Part shown: positions 26,572-38,704 of the stretch, piece after piece
Numbering within the stretch: the stretch's first letter is position 1
Layout: each line of letters begins with the position of its first letter
Source of the DNA: CBDATG01 sp965200145
Lineage (GTDB): Bacteria; Chloroflexota; Dehalococcoidia; Lucifugimonadales; Lucifugimonadaceae
Direction: 5' to 3'
NCBI GenBank assembly: GCA_965200145.1
Contig: CBDATG010000002.1
Coordinates: 1,054,001-1,118,000, forward strand
Length of the DNA: 64,000 nucleotides
Made by a program: the position numbers and the translations under genes
The notes under the pieces: generated by a model
The model's database searches: none
The model's input: the letters and a program-made list of their open reading frames with translations, nothing else
What the model was told of the DNA's origin: nothing

Positions 26572-27279
26572 TCACGTAGGCGTCGCCTCATGCTCACGCG
26601 CAATCTCCTTGCGCTCGTGCACCACGACCGCTATCCACATCACCAACACCATCGCCGTCGACACCACAGAGTTCACGAAACGAAGCTCATTGTTGTCGCC
26701 TGCGATTACCCATACCGCAAGCGAAATCGCGAAGATCGACATCGCCGCCACCAAGATCGAGCGATAAGGCTCACCGTGCGAATGCTCAACCGTGATGTGC
26801 ACAGCCTCCAGAAACGCTACAAACAGACCGACCATCAGCCAAAGTGCCGTAATCGCGTGCAGATTGATGCTCACATATCCTACGTCCGTGTAATGCGGCA
26901 CACCGCCCGCGTCCAGCAGTAACTCCAAAGCGGCCAATATGACGCACCAAGCCAAACCAGCCACCAACGCAATCCGTCGCCAACGAGGTGAGTAGTCCGA
27001 CGAACCCACGATTAGGAATACGACAACCGCCGCCAAACCCAACACTCCGTTAAGCACTCCGAACCAGCGAAGAGAATCTTCAGGAATCTGCAACGTCACC
27101 ATCAAACTGGACAACAGCGGTGTCAACGCTAGAAGTCCCATGCCGATGCCGAACATCTTGAGCGTCGCGTCCGATCTCAAGTACATGAACACCGCGACAA
27201 CGAGCAACCCAACGCCGTTATGCAGCCCGAAAATCGGAACCGCAACTCGTACCAAGCCCTCGGTTACCTCAAAGTCCAT
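26572..27279 (-). CDS. Seven-helix membrane protein, tandem family type A (copy A2)
   Basis: 235 residues from the ATG at 27279, which has GGGAGG six bases upstream; the longer frame to 27333 is discarded. The N-terminus (MDFEVTEGLV), the first-helix HNGVGLLVVAVFMYLRSD and the HITVEHSHGEPYRS signature match copy A1, its nearest relative. Even the ribosome-binding regions are similar (GGAGGTACAAC and GGAAGGTACATC), so the duplication included upstream DNA. Seven helices with the same inferred topology. The role is unknown. Confidence 0.85.
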   Translation of the reverse strand: MDFEVTEGLVRVAVPIFGLHNGVGLLVVAVFMYLRSDATLKMFGIGMGLLALTPLLSSLMVTLQIPEDSLRWFGVLNGVLGLAAVVVFLIVGSSDYSPRWRRIALVAGLAWCVILAALELLLDAGGVPHYTDVGYVSINLHAITALWLMVGLFVAFLEAVHITVEHSHGEPYRSILVAAMSIFAISLAVWVIAGDNNELRFVNSVVSTAMVLVMWIAVVVHERKEIAREHEATPT

Positions 27280-27360
27280 GTTGTACCTCCCAGAATTCTC
27301 GCGATCTGAACACGAGACGTTCGCTGAATCCAATCTGAAACGGTCTAGCCACCCAACGCA

Positions 27361-28062
27361 TCATGCCGCCGCTTCATGCTCACGCGCAATCTCCTTACGC
27401 TCATGCACCACCACCGCTACCCACAACACACCTGCCGCAAGCGTGCCCATCAATGTGTTTAGGAAACGCAACGCATCATTATCCGCAATCGTGGTGATCA
27501 CGATCGACAACGCCATGATTGACATCGCACTCAACAGCACCGATCGGTACGGCTCACCATGTGAGTGCTCAACCGTGATGTGCGCAGCCTCGAAGAACGC
27601 AAACACCACACCAGCTATGATCCAAACAGCTGTCACCGCATGGAGATTCGTCACGACGAATCCGGCATCCGAATACGAAGCGCGACCGCCCGCATCAAAC
27701 ACTACCTCCAGCACAATCGCAACTACAGCCCAGACAACTCCAAGCGCAAGAGCAACTCGTCTCCACTGAAGCGAGTAATCCTCAACGCCAACACGCAGGA
27801 ATACCAGAGCGGCCGCTAACAGCAAGATCCCACCAACGAGCGCGAACCAGCGGATCGAGTCCACGTCAGGCCTAATGCCCGTCAAGATCGCGGCGATCGC
27901 GAGTCCCGCTGCGAACAGACCCATGCCGACCCCGAACAGCTTAAGCGTATTGTCAGAACGCATCCACATCACCACACCAACCACGGCCAAGCCAATCGCC
28001 GAATGTGCCAACGCCAACGGCGAAACTATCCGCACCAGGTCAGGTGATATTGTCCACTCCAT
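27361..28062 (-). CDS. Seven-helix membrane protein, tandem family type B (copy B1)
   Basis: 233 residues, type B: the N-terminus is MEWTISPDLVRIV, loop 3-4 has VEDY where type A has SSDY, and helix 5 ends with FFEAAH rather than FLEAVH. The HITVEHSHGEPYRS signature, RSD, H20, H141 and the terminal HERKEIA are kept. AAGGGGG lies seven bases before the ATG. It precedes A2 and A1 in transcription order, heading the second B-A-A triplet. The fixed mix of types suggests that A and B subunits work together, though no assembly evidence exists. Confidence 0.85.
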   Translation of the reverse strand: MEWTISPDLVRIVSPLALAHSAIGLAVVGVVMWMRSDNTLKLFGVGMGLFAAGLAIAAILTGIRPDVDSIRWFALVGGILLLAAALVFLRVGVEDYSLQWRRVALALGVVWAVVAIVLEVVFDAGGRASYSDAGFVVTNLHAVTAVWIIAGVVFAFFEAAHITVEHSHGEPYRSVLLSAMSIMALSIVITTIADNDALRFLNTLMGTLAAGVLWVAVVVHERKEIAREHEAAA

Positions 28063-28166
28063 CGTGAAGCCCCCTTAATCTCGTAGTGCCCGCATCAAGG
28101 TTGGGTTAAACATTAACAGAATATGGACAAACGCGCGTACGAAAAATCAGAACGTAGCGCACACCG

Positions 28167-28871
28167 TCACGCCGTCTGCGCCCGCTCCCGTACGATCACC
28201 CTCCGCTCGTGCAGTACTACCGCAACCCACATCACAAGTACCATCGCTGAATTGACCACCGTGCTCAAGAAATGCAACTCATCGTTCGCGCCAGCCACTA
28301 CCACCACCATTATTGATACCGCGTACATTGACATCGCAGCGATCAGGATTGACCGATAAGGCTCGCCATGCGAATGCTCAACGGTGATATGAACCGCGCC
28401 CAAGAAAGCGATGAACCAGCCCACCATGAACCAGACCGTCGTGAGCGCATGCAGGTCCCGGTACATGAAACCGGCATCCGTGTACTGTCGCACGCTACCG
28501 CTGTCCAACGCCGGCTCCAAAACGAACGACACCAGCGCCCAAATCAGGACGCCGACAAGCGTGACCACTCTCCAACGCCGCGAGTAATCGCTGGAAGCCA
28601 CGACGAAAAACACCACCACCGCAGCCAAAGCGGCCAATCCTCCGAGGATGCCAATGAAACTTAGCGAATCCGCCGACGGCTGCAACCAGATCGTCGCTCC
28701 GGTCGTCAGCTGACCCAAGCCCAACAGTCCGACACCAACACCGAAAAGCTTTAACACCGCATCCGACCGCAGATACATGAACACACCGACAAGGAGCAAA
28801 CCGATGCCGTTGTGCAGCTCCAACAGCGGCACAAGGGTGGTTACCAGCTCCCTTGATACCTCAAAATCCAC
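28167..28871 (-). CDS. Seven-helix membrane protein, tandem family type A (copy A3)
   Basis: 234 residues starting at GTG 28871, preceded at a distance by GGGGGA. The N-terminal half (LVTTLVPLLELHNGIGL, then GVGVGLLGLGQLTTG) marks it as sister to copy A4 rather than to A1 or A2. The histidine signature HITVEHSHGEPYRS is complete. It lies only 24 bases after A4, so these two are probably co-translated, and 104 bases before B1, the largest gap in the array. Confidence 0.85.
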   Translation of the reverse strand: MDFEVSRELVTTLVPLLELHNGIGLLLVGVFMYLRSDAVLKLFGVGVGLLGLGQLTTGATIWLQPSADSLSFIGILGGLAALAAVVVFFVVASSDYSRRWRVVTLVGVLIWALVSFVLEPALDSGSVRQYTDAGFMYRDLHALTTVWFMVGWFIAFLGAVHITVEHSHGEPYRSILIAAMSMYAVSIMVVVVAGANDELHFLSTVVNSAMVLVMWVAVVLHERRVIVRERAQTA

Positions 28872-28895
28872 TTCGTGCTATTCCCCCTTGCTCGA

Positions 28896-29609
28896 TCACG
28901 GCTTGCCGCGATCAACCTGTCGATCCGAAGCTATCTCCTTACGCTCATGCAGAACCACCGCAACCCACATCGCAAGCACTATCGCTGAAGATACTACGGA
29001 GTTCACGATACGCAAAGAATCGTTCTCGCCAGCCACTACGACAACCATCACAGAAACCGCAAATATCGACATCGCCGCTACCAAGATCGACCTGTAAGGC
29101 TCGCCATGCGAATGCTTAACTGTGATGTGAACCGCTTCCAAGAACGCGATGAACCACCCAACCATGAACCAGACCTGCGTGATCGCATGCAGATTGCTGT
29201 ATACATAGCCCGCCTCGGTGTACTTCTGCACGTTCCCGCTGTCCAACGCAAGCTCCAAAGCTATGAGCACGATCCCCCAAACAAGAACGCCAGAGAGAGT
29301 CAGTCGCCGCCAACGGGGCGCGTAATCGCTCGAGCCAACGATGAAGAACACAATCACCGCAACGAGACCGGCAAACCCTCCGATGATGCCAAACCACTGC
29401 AACGACTCCTCAGGCGGCTGAAGCCAGACTACCGTCCCTGTCGTCAGCTGCCCTAACCCAAGCAACCCGACACCAACGCCGAACATCTTCAACACCGAAT
29501 CAGAGCGCAGATACATGAACACACCAACGATGACCAACCCAATGCCGTTGTGGTACTCCAAGAGCGGCACCAGAGTCGTCACCAAACTCTTCGATACCTC
29601 AAAGTCCAT
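28896..29609 (-). CDS. Seven-helix membrane protein, tandem family type A (copy A4)
   Basis: 237 residues with seven helices. It is the only copy in which the acidic residue of the signature is replaced by lysine (HITVKHSHGEPYR), although every histidine is retained. That argues the histidines, not the glutamate, are under strongest constraint. AGGA lies about ten bases before the ATG. It follows B2 by 69 bases and is sister to A3. Confidence 0.85.
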   Translation of the reverse strand: MDFEVSKSLVTTLVPLLEYHNGIGLVIVGVFMYLRSDSVLKMFGVGVGLLGLGQLTTGTVVWLQPPEESLQWFGIIGGFAGLVAVIVFFIVGSSDYAPRWRRLTLSGVLVWGIVLIALELALDSGNVQKYTEAGYVYSNLHAITQVWFMVGWFIAFLEAVHITVKHSHGEPYRSILVAAMSIFAVSVMVVVVAGENDSLRIVNSVVSSAIVLAMWVAVVLHERKEIASDRQVDRGKP

Positions 29610-29678
29610 CTCTTGATATCCTGCCTAGCTCAATCTTAGCGATTCAAAATCGTCGTTCCGATCGAATCGTCCTCGGAC

Positions 29679-30410
29679 TCAGCCGCCCGAATCCCCTACG
29701 AGACGACGCGTCATATCCTCACGCTCACGCGCAATCTCCTTGCGTTCATGCACCACTACGGATATCCACATAACGCCAGACGCCACGGTGCCCACAATCG
29801 AGATGATCAATCTCAGTGCATCATTGTCTGCAATCGTCGCAACCACTAGCGCCAACGCCATTACCGACATCGAAGCCAACAAAATCGTCCGGTACGGCTC
29901 ACCGTGCGAATGCTCTACCGCAATGTGCGCAGCCTCGAAAAACGCAAACGCCAAGCCGAATATCAACAAGATCGCAGGGATCGCATGCAAATTCGACACT
30001 ACGAAACCCGCTTCTGAGTAGTGCGCAGGCTCTCCAGCATCAAGCCAGAACTCCAGCAGAGTCAATACAACCGCCCAAACGATGCCGAGCACCAGCGCGA
30101 TGCGACGCCAATTAAACGAATAGTCCTCAACGCCGACCCTCAGGAACACCAGCACCGACAACAGCATCGCAAGAGCACCTGGCAAGGCGAAGAAGCGCAA
30201 CAGGTCCTCAGACGGGTGAATTCCCGCCGTAATCGCACGAATGCCTAATGCAACCGCAAACAAACCAATGCCAACACCGAACAACCTTAGCGTCGAGTCC
30301 GAGCGCATCCACATAACAACCCCCACTATCCCTAACCCGATCGCAGCGTGCCCCGTCGCCAAAGGCACTACGATCCGCACCAAGTCAGGCGATATTGTCC
30401 AATCGTTCAT
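29679..30410 (-). CDS. Seven-helix membrane protein, tandem family type B (copy B2)
   Basis: 243 residues, type B (MNDWTISPDLVRIVVPL). Its signature reads HIAVEHSHGEPYRT, the most divergent of the six but with all histidines intact. AGGAG is five bases from the ATG. It is first in the array, starting only 84 bases downstream of the 5S gene end on the same strand. Either readthrough from the rRNA unit or a promoter in that gap drives it; I see no clear promoter there. Confidence 0.85.
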   Translation of the reverse strand: MNDWTISPDLVRIVVPLATGHAAIGLGIVGVVMWMRSDSTLRLFGVGIGLFAVALGIRAITAGIHPSEDLLRFFALPGALAMLLSVLVFLRVGVEDYSFNWRRIALVLGIVWAVVLTLLEFWLDAGEPAHYSEAGFVVSNLHAIPAILLIFGLAFAFFEAAHIAVEHSHGEPYRTILLASMSVMALALVVATIADNDALRLIISIVGTVASGVMWISVVVHERKEIAREREDMTRRLVGDSGG

Positions 30411-30493
30411 GACAGCTCCTCAAGAATCCGCAACAGGCAAGCGCCAACGCTCTATAAGATAACAGATTCTCACACCACCGCACGCGAAAAAGC

Positions 30494-30613
30494 TCCCTGG
30501 CAACGACCTATTTTCCCACACCCTCACAAGTGCAGTATCGTCAGCGCTACGACGTTTCACTTCCGTGTTCGGGATGGGAACGGGTGGTTCCGACGTGCTC
30601 TAATCACCAAGGA
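30494..30613 (-). rRNA. rrf: 5S ribosomal RNA
   Basis: About 120 bases with paired ends (TCCTTGGT and GCCAGGGA) and the conserved CCCATCCCGAACACGGAAG and GTGGGAAAATAGGTCG stretches on the minus strand. A short T run (CTTTTTC) follows the 3' end and may help termination. The ends are placed by pairing and could be off by a few bases. Confidence 0.93.
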
Positions 30614-30666
30614 GCCGCAAAATAACCACGCACACACCGCCAACGCACACGAACGACACTCAGATC

Positions 30667-30741
<75 letters not shown>

Positions 30742-30854
30742 CCGAGTGCCTGTGCATGCCCACTAGTGTACACGCGCGGAACGCTTCTTGCAAACGTTCC
30801 GCTTCAATTGATTCCGCATCTCTCCGAGAACCAGAAAGCCACCCATTGATAGTG

Positions 30855-33831
<2,977 letters not shown>

Positions 33832-33960
33832 CATCCATCAATGGATCGGCTTTCCAGTCTCGGAGAATGCGGAATCTATTTAGGTTGTTCAAGGTTCAAA
33901 GCACGTCATGACCATCAACCGATCAGGACGAGCACCGCGTGATCAACAAGCGGATTCCTA

Positions 33961-33990
33961 ATTGTACATAACACTCCAGCAACACGCCAA
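33961..33990 (-). promoter_or_regulatory. Possible promoter of the 23S-tRNA-5S unit
   Basis: On the minus strand TTGGCG (33990-33985) and TACAAT (33966-33961) are separated by 18 bases, giving 4/6 and 5/6 matches to the sigma-70 consensus. The site lies about 130 bases upstream of mature 23S. Confidence 0.4.
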
Positions 33991-34057
33991 CCAGCAACGC
34001 CACGTCCACAAAATCCCATCCAAAAACCACACCGAGCCATCAACGACAACCAAGCGC

Positions 34058-34098
34058 GATTAGCTCCCAGATTCTACGATTAGCTCCAAGATTCTAAA
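34058..34098 (+). repeat. Tandem 20-base direct repeat
   Basis: GATTAGCTCCCAGATTCTAC at 34058-34077 is followed at once by GATTAGCTCCAAGATTCTAA at 34078-34097, differing at two positions. The function is unknown; it may be a local slippage duplication. Confidence 0.7.
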
Positions 34099-34182
34099 TG
34101 ACGCGCACGCGCGACGCGATCGCCCCGCGCACGCACTATGCGACGTGAACTGATCCGTACACACCTGTGCCCGTCGCCCTCA

Positions 34183-34203
34183 CCCGTAGGGGCGGTTCGT
34201 GAC
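34183..34203 (+). repeat. REP-like element, copy 1 (left arm only)
   Basis: The sequence CCCGTAGGGGCGGTTCGTGAC matches the left half of the palindrome found intact at 34251. The right arm is missing. Confidence 0.65.
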
Positions 34204-34250
34204 GATCCCAGAGATGCGCTCCCGCCGGCCGCGGGGCCGCGCCCTGTGCC

Positions 34251-34282
34251 CGTAGGGGCGGTTCGTGAACCGCCCACGACCC
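34251..34282 (+). repeat. REP-like palindrome, copy 2
   Basis: An intact copy of the family. GGGCGGTTC and GAACCGCCC form a perfect nine-base inverted repeat around GT, preceded by CGTAG and followed by ACGACCC. Confidence 0.85.
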
Positions 34283-34490
34283 GTCCAATCGACGCTCCCG
34301 GTCTCCAAATGGCTCTCACGTTCACAAACCATCCCGCCAACACCATCCAACCAGCCACGACACAGACCCCCTGCTAAACTAAACCGCCTGAATCACGACA
34401 AACACTCAGGCCAGACCGAGTACGGCATCCATCAGCTCCGATGCGTTCACAAAGACGCACCCAACTCAGTCAGCGAAGCCACGCCCCAGA

Positions 34491-36281
34491 ATGCTCACAT
34501 TCAAGCTCATCATAGCTCTGTCCTCGCCACTGTGCTTCCTAGCCACGGCGTGCATGAACCCAGGTCAACACCACGCTAGCACCCTGGACGCGATATCGAC
34601 ACCAACCAGCTACCCACCAGCGGCAACCCCCTCCTCAACGTCTCTCACTTCAAACCGCATCCTCTCACTGGATACTGACCGTTGCGCCGTTCCCGCCCCT
34701 GCGATTGATGCCTGGGACACTGGCACCGGTATTGGTTCGCCACCGTTAGTGCCCGAAATCCACGCCGGGCTTACCAAGCTCACCGGGGACCCAACATCAC
34801 CAGTAGCACTTGAGTTGGCGGAATCTTACACGACCAACCCCGACGGAACGATCTACACCTTCAGACTCCGACCAAATCTCAAGTTCAGCGACGGCTCTCG
34901 CATTACCTCCGCTGATGTCAAAGCCAGCTGGGAACGCGCCCTCAGGCTCGCCAGACCGGGAGGATACGCATCCAAGTTTCTAAGTCAGATCCAAGGAGCG
35001 AACAACATCATCAAAGGTATAGCGACCGGATTGGAAGGCGTCAAGCTCATCGATGACCACACGCTTGAAATCCATTTGTCAATACCAAATCACGACTTTG
35101 AACTCGACCTAGCGCACCCGGTCGCATCCGTCCTCAAGACGGAAAACGCAGGTCTCTGGGACGGGTTTTGGAGCAACGACTTCGACCCGCAGCCATCCAA
35201 TCCGGCGGAAGCACCCGCCATTGAGCTGTACTCCGATCTTCTACCCGTCGGTGCCGGACCCTTCAGACTGACCGCCTACGCTTCGAACAGTGACCTCCAA
35301 CGTTGCGTCTTGAGTAGAAACAAACACTATTGGGGAAAACAAACCGACCTTGAGTACGTTGTGCTCGAAAACCATGCCAACCAGGTGATACCCGTCGGAT
35401 TTCCCGACGTCGTGACCGCCAGACTGTTCAACCAACGGATCATTGACTTCGACGCATGGGTCCTAACCAGTCTGACAGACGAACAAATCGTAGACCTAGA
35501 CACCGTGCCAGGAGTCTTTAAAATCCCGATCCCAATTGAAATCGCAGTGTTCGCATTGAACGACCAGCGCCACCCGTTTAACGTCCGCGAAGTCCGCAAG
35601 ACTCTGATCAATCACGCCGACATAGTTGAGATTCTTTACGGCGGCCAGTACCCGCGGCCGGACCGCATCGTGCCAGAACCACTGCGTCATAAAGTCGGCA
35701 CCGTCGAAACGGTCGAGTTCGACACCAACGCCCATGTTCCGCACGAACTGAGGTACGAGGAAACGCCAGGGTTCTTCTACATCCTCGACGACGATGTAGT
35801 CCAGCGGTTCGGCTTCCACACCCTGCTAACACAAATCACGGACCAGTGGTGGGAAGAGTTCGGTATCGACGTGCGGACGATCAACCGATCCTCCGACGAG
35901 TACTCTCAAGTCGCACGGACGATCGGCTTCGATGCACGACTCTGGCAAACCACAATCCAATCCCCAGACCCAGCACACCTCTTCGCGTCTTTCATCAACC
36001 CGTTCGGCACCGACCAAGAACCCACCAACTGGGACGCTCTGACACCCTTATTCAAACAACTAGAACAAACCGTCGACGAAGCTACAAGGCGCCAGTTATA
36101 CGCGCAAATCGAACAAGCCATCCTCAATAACCACCTCGGCATCGCCCTCTTCTGGAGCGTCGGATGGTTGCCAGTCCGCATCCAACCGTACGTCCACGGC
36201 TTCACCGGCGCGACATTCCCACGCTCCCTGTTCCACAACGTATGGATGGACGACACAGCCCCAGAACGCCCGATCCCGTAG
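34491..36281 (+). CDS. Family 5 solute-binding lipoprotein
   Basis: 596 residues with a signal peptide and lipobox (LATAC, Cys at about 21), a Ser/Thr/Pro-rich linker, then the SBP_bac_5 fold: PEIHAGLTKLTG, LKFSDGSRITSADVKASWERAL, LPVGAGPF, NKHYWG. The product should be anchored outside the membrane and bind a peptide or other small solute. It is the first of three intact paralogues here and has no permease partner. The TAG stop at 36279-36281 falls inside a REP-like element, so insertion or recombination at that element has shaped the 3' end. The N-terminal half is more conserved among the paralogues than the ligand-facing middle. Confidence 0.9.
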   Translation: MLTFKLIIALSSPLCFLATACMNPGQHHASTLDAISTPTSYPPAATPSSTSLTSNRILSLDTDRCAVPAPAIDAWDTGTGIGSPPLVPEIHAGLTKLTGDPTSPVALELAESYTTNPDGTIYTFRLRPNLKFSDGSRITSADVKASWERALRLARPGGYASKFLSQIQGANNIIKGIATGLEGVKLIDDHTLEIHLSIPNHDFELDLAHPVASVLKTENAGLWDGFWSNDFDPQPSNPAEAPAIELYSDLLPVGAGPFRLTAYASNSDLQRCVLSRNKHYWGKQTDLEYVVLENHANQVIPVGFPDVVTARLFNQRIIDFDAWVLTSLTDEQIVDLDTVPGVFKIPIPIEIAVFALNDQRHPFNVREVRKTLINHADIVEILYGGQYPRPDRIVPEPLRHKVGTVETVEFDTNAHVPHELRYEETPGFFYILDDDVVQRFGFHTLLTQITDQWWEEFGIDVRTINRSSDEYSQVARTIGFDARLWQTTIQSPDPAHLFASFINPFGTDQEPTNWDALTPLFKQLEQTVDEATRRQLYAQIEQAILNNHLGIALFWSVGWLPVRIQPYVHGFTGATFPRSLFHNVWMDDTAPERPIP

Positions 36282-36302
36282 GCGCGGTTCGTGAACCGCC
36301 CA
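36276..36302 (+). repeat. REP-like palindrome, copy 3 (overlaps a stop codon)
   Basis: The sequence is CCGTAGGCGCGGTTCGTGAACCGCCC. One base of the left arm differs (GGCGCGG for GGGGCGG). The TAG of the upstream solute-binding protein gene lies within it. Confidence 0.8.
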
Positions 36303-36714
36303 CTCGACTCTTCCAACCATCCCAACGCAAACCACCTGTCGCTCTAGTCGCCGATGTAGATGCAGGCGCCACCATCAAGCTCTCCGTGCACGAAGCATCG
36401 AATCGCACGATCCGGCGAGACCGAAGCCTCGGCTCGCGATACAACAACGACGGGCCGCACCTCGAATCAGAACCGGACTCTGGCGGAGCGGACCCCAGCG
36501 ACCTCGGTTTCGCAGGCGGTCACCCGAGGGCTCAAGCTTCGCCTATACAGGCATCAACCGTAGTAGTAACACTTCCAATGGCAGTGGACGTAGTACGTGT
36601 ACTTCGAGTCTCCGTGCCGATGCCGACATCCGCACCTGCATGTGGGTTGAACTTCCTCTCGTTCGGTGCCGCCTACATCGGATAGGCTGGTCGCGTCGCT
36701 AAAATCAAATCCGC
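36282..36714. other. Gene-free region between two solute-binding protein genes
   Basis: 433 bases. A frame reading through from 36164 to 36685 and a short Cys/His-rich frame on the minus strand (about 36554-36660) look like chance. TAAAAT at 36700-36705 sits nine bases before the next ATG and could be a -10 element for a nearly leaderless transcript. Confidence 0.45.
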
Positions 36715-38520
36715 ATGCCACATCAGACATCACTTTTAGGAAACTACCTGACAATCGCCGCGGTTGCTCTGGTGATCGCACTCACCGCATCATGTTCTGG
36801 GGTTCTTCCAGCGAGCGAGCCATCACCGCTACGCGATATCGGAGTCGACATCACGAACGAACGCGATGCGTTGATGTCCTCCGCTTCTCCGGTTGATCGT
36901 GGCCGAGATCCCAGAGACGCCAATGTTCTGCGAATATCCGCCTTCGGTTGCGGCATTCCCGACCCGGCAGTTGACTGGTGGCGGACCCACGGCGACTTTG
37001 ACACCCCAGCCGTCGTTCCCGAAATACACGCCGCACTGATGAGGTTTACCGATGACCCGAAAAACCCCGTCGACCTTGAACTTGCTCAGTCGTATTCGCG
37101 GTCAAATGATGGCAAAGTCTTCACATTCATACTGCGTCCTGCCCTCAAATTCAGCGATGGTAGCCCTCTAACAGCCAAACATGTGAAACAAAGCTGGGAA
37201 CGCGCTCTACGAAAATCCACGGGACGCAGTGCGGCAAACCTGCACCTGGGAAACATAGTCGGCGCAGATGCGGTCGCAAACGGTGAGTCCCAACAACTCG
37301 ACGGTGTCGTGCCGATCGACGACAGAACGTTGGAAATCCGACTCACAGCGCCGATCCAAGCTTTGCCCCTGAACTTAGCTGACCCTGTCACGGCCGTCGT
37401 TAAGCCAGACAACCTGGACCGCTGGGACCACCTGTGGTCAAACTCCACCGACCCGTACGCGCAAACCAGAGTAGCGACGACGACCGAAGGGAACGACCTC
37501 CCGATAGGAAGCGGTCCGTTTGCACTCGCATCCTACAACGAAAACGATGAAGGGGCCTGTTGCACGCTCGTCCGCAACGACCACTACTGGGGCATGAAGC
37601 CTGCCTTGGACGCAGTAACAGTGTCCAACCAGATCATAGCGAATGCCAACTCCTATGAAGAAATAAGGGAGTCGCAACTTGATGCCATCGTCAAGGGCGA
37701 CATCGATCTGGCTCACTTGCCACCCTTCCTTGATACCGATACTTCGAATAGCGCAACGAATTACCGCGTCCAAACAGTCAACACCCCGCCGTTCGTTGTT
37801 TACATCGCACTCAACCCAGAGTTCGAACCGTTGCACCTTCCCGAAGTTAGACGAGCACTGGCAACAGCGGCCGATCGCGTTGACTTGCTACGCGGAACGC
37901 CGTTCCAACCAGCGAATCGAATATTCCACAACCACATCGCAAGAGGATTGGAACCGGACCCGCCCAATACGGACAGCCACGGCCTCAACTCTAACCTACT
38001 GACCGATCTTCCGGAAGCTCATGGTCTGCCTGTCCAGTACCTGAGGCACGACCTCTACCCGGTCGTCGAGGGTCTGTTCCATCAATGGGGGAGAACTACC
38101 GGCATCCACTTCGCGATTTCACACGAGGAATCGGGACATCCCGCCGACCCGGCTGATACTGGCTCCTACGCCGCCGTGGTCGTCGAACACGAAGTCGCGG
38201 CACCGGACCCTTACCAATCGCTAGCGATTTTCGACGACTTATTCAGCACACAAAGCGCTGAGTGGCTTGCTTTCAGACACGAACTAGAAAAAACGGCGAT
38301 CGAACAGGACGTGGCCGCAAGGCGAAGGATGCTCGCGAACGTCGAAAGATTCCTCATCGAGAATGCTTTAGTGGTTCCAGTTCTTTACGACACAGAAACA
38401 GCCGTTATCGCTATCCAACCTCGGGTACTCGGATTAACTGGCACCTCCTTCTCATCTTCCGTGTTCCGAACTGTCTGGCTAGACCAACCCATCACAACCA
38501 TTAGCCCTAACCCACAGTAG
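36715..38520 (+). CDS. Family 5 solute-binding lipoprotein
   Basis: 601 residues with a signal peptide and lipobox (LTASC, Cys at about 27). It has the same landmarks as its paralogues (PEIHAALMRFTDD, LKFSDGSPLTAKHVKQSWERAL, LPIGSGPF, NDHYWGMKPALD) and ends with SVFRTVWLDQP. The start codon has no Shine-Dalgarno; TAAAAT nine bases upstream hints at leaderless expression. The mature protein is predicted to be tethered to the outer face of the membrane and to hand a solute to an unlinked ABC permease. The substrate is unknown. Confidence 0.9.
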   Translation: MPHQTSLLGNYLTIAAVALVIALTASCSGVLPASEPSPLRDIGVDITNERDALMSSASPVDRGRDPRDANVLRISAFGCGIPDPAVDWWRTHGDFDTPAVVPEIHAALMRFTDDPKNPVDLELAQSYSRSNDGKVFTFILRPALKFSDGSPLTAKHVKQSWERALRKSTGRSAANLHLGNIVGADAVANGESQQLDGVVPIDDRTLEIRLTAPIQALPLNLADPVTAVVKPDNLDRWDHLWSNSTDPYAQTRVATTTEGNDLPIGSGPFALASYNENDEGACCTLVRNDHYWGMKPALDAVTVSNQIIANANSYEEIRESQLDAIVKGDIDLAHLPPFLDTDTSNSATNYRVQTVNTPPFVVYIALNPEFEPLHLPEVRRALATAADRVDLLRGTPFQPANRIFHNHIARGLEPDPPNTDSHGLNSNLLTDLPEAHGLPVQYLRHDLYPVVEGLFHQWGRTTGIHFAISHEESGHPADPADTGSYAAVVVEHEVAAPDPYQSLAIFDDLFSTQSAEWLAFRHELEKTAIEQDVAARRRMLANVERFLIENALVVPVLYDTETAVIAIQPRVLGLTGTSFSSSVFRTVWLDQPITTISPNPQ

Positions 38521-38603
38521 ACACAACCGCAATCGCCGTAGTTACTGTCGCCGCGACGTTTTGCGGCGCACACAAAAGAAACACCAGCTCGTTATGTCGC
38601 CCC

Positions 38604-38673
38604 TGCGCAACGTTCCCTCGCTCCCTGTTCCACAACGTATGGATGGACGACACAGCCCCAGAGTGCCCGATCC
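38604..38673 (+). pseudogene. Orphan 3' tail of a solute-binding protein gene
   Basis: About 65 bases reading F-P-R-S-L-F-H-N-V-W-M-D-D-T-A-P-E-C-P-I-P nearly repeat the 3' end of the gene at 34491 (positions 36216-36278), including the REP-like element that follows. The stop TAG has become CAG. No upstream gene body remains. This is a duplicated or recombined gene end, not an expressed gene. Confidence 0.75.
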
Positions 38674-38704
38674 CGCAGGGCGGTTCGTGAACCGCCCACG
38701 ACCC
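38674..38704 (+). repeat. REP-like palindrome, copy 4
   Basis: GGGCGGTTC/GAACCGCCC intact around GT; it follows the orphan gene tail at 38604. Two bases of the 5' GTAGG are changed. Confidence 0.85.

Larger units (their letters stand above)
33832..34490. other. Gene-free region upstream of 23S rRNA, with repeats
   Basis: These 659 bases hold the 23S leader, a possible rRNA promoter (33961-33990), two near-identical 20-base direct repeats (34058-34098) and the first two REP-like copies (34183 and 34251). No 16S sequence or credible protein gene is visible. Confidence 0.7.

Noticed and set aside
25793..30410. Microbial rhodopsin or heliorhodopsin identity for the seven-helix array
   Set aside because: The topology fits, but helix 7 (VNSVVTTAMVLVMWVAVVV) has no retinal-binding lysine in any copy.
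33832..34490. A 16S rRNA gene upstream of 23S
   Set aside because: None of the conserved 16S stretches is present; the region contains only short repeats and a leader.
36164..36685. 173-codon open frame running through the REP-like element and the spacer
   Set aside because: It begins inside the solute-binding protein gene in another frame, has no ribosome-binding site and no recognisable domain.
36554..36781. Cys/His/Tyr-rich frame on the minus strand
   Set aside because: The Cys/His run is suggestive of metal binding, but the frame overlaps the 5' end and signal peptide of a real gene on the other strand. It has no start context and shows no known spacing.
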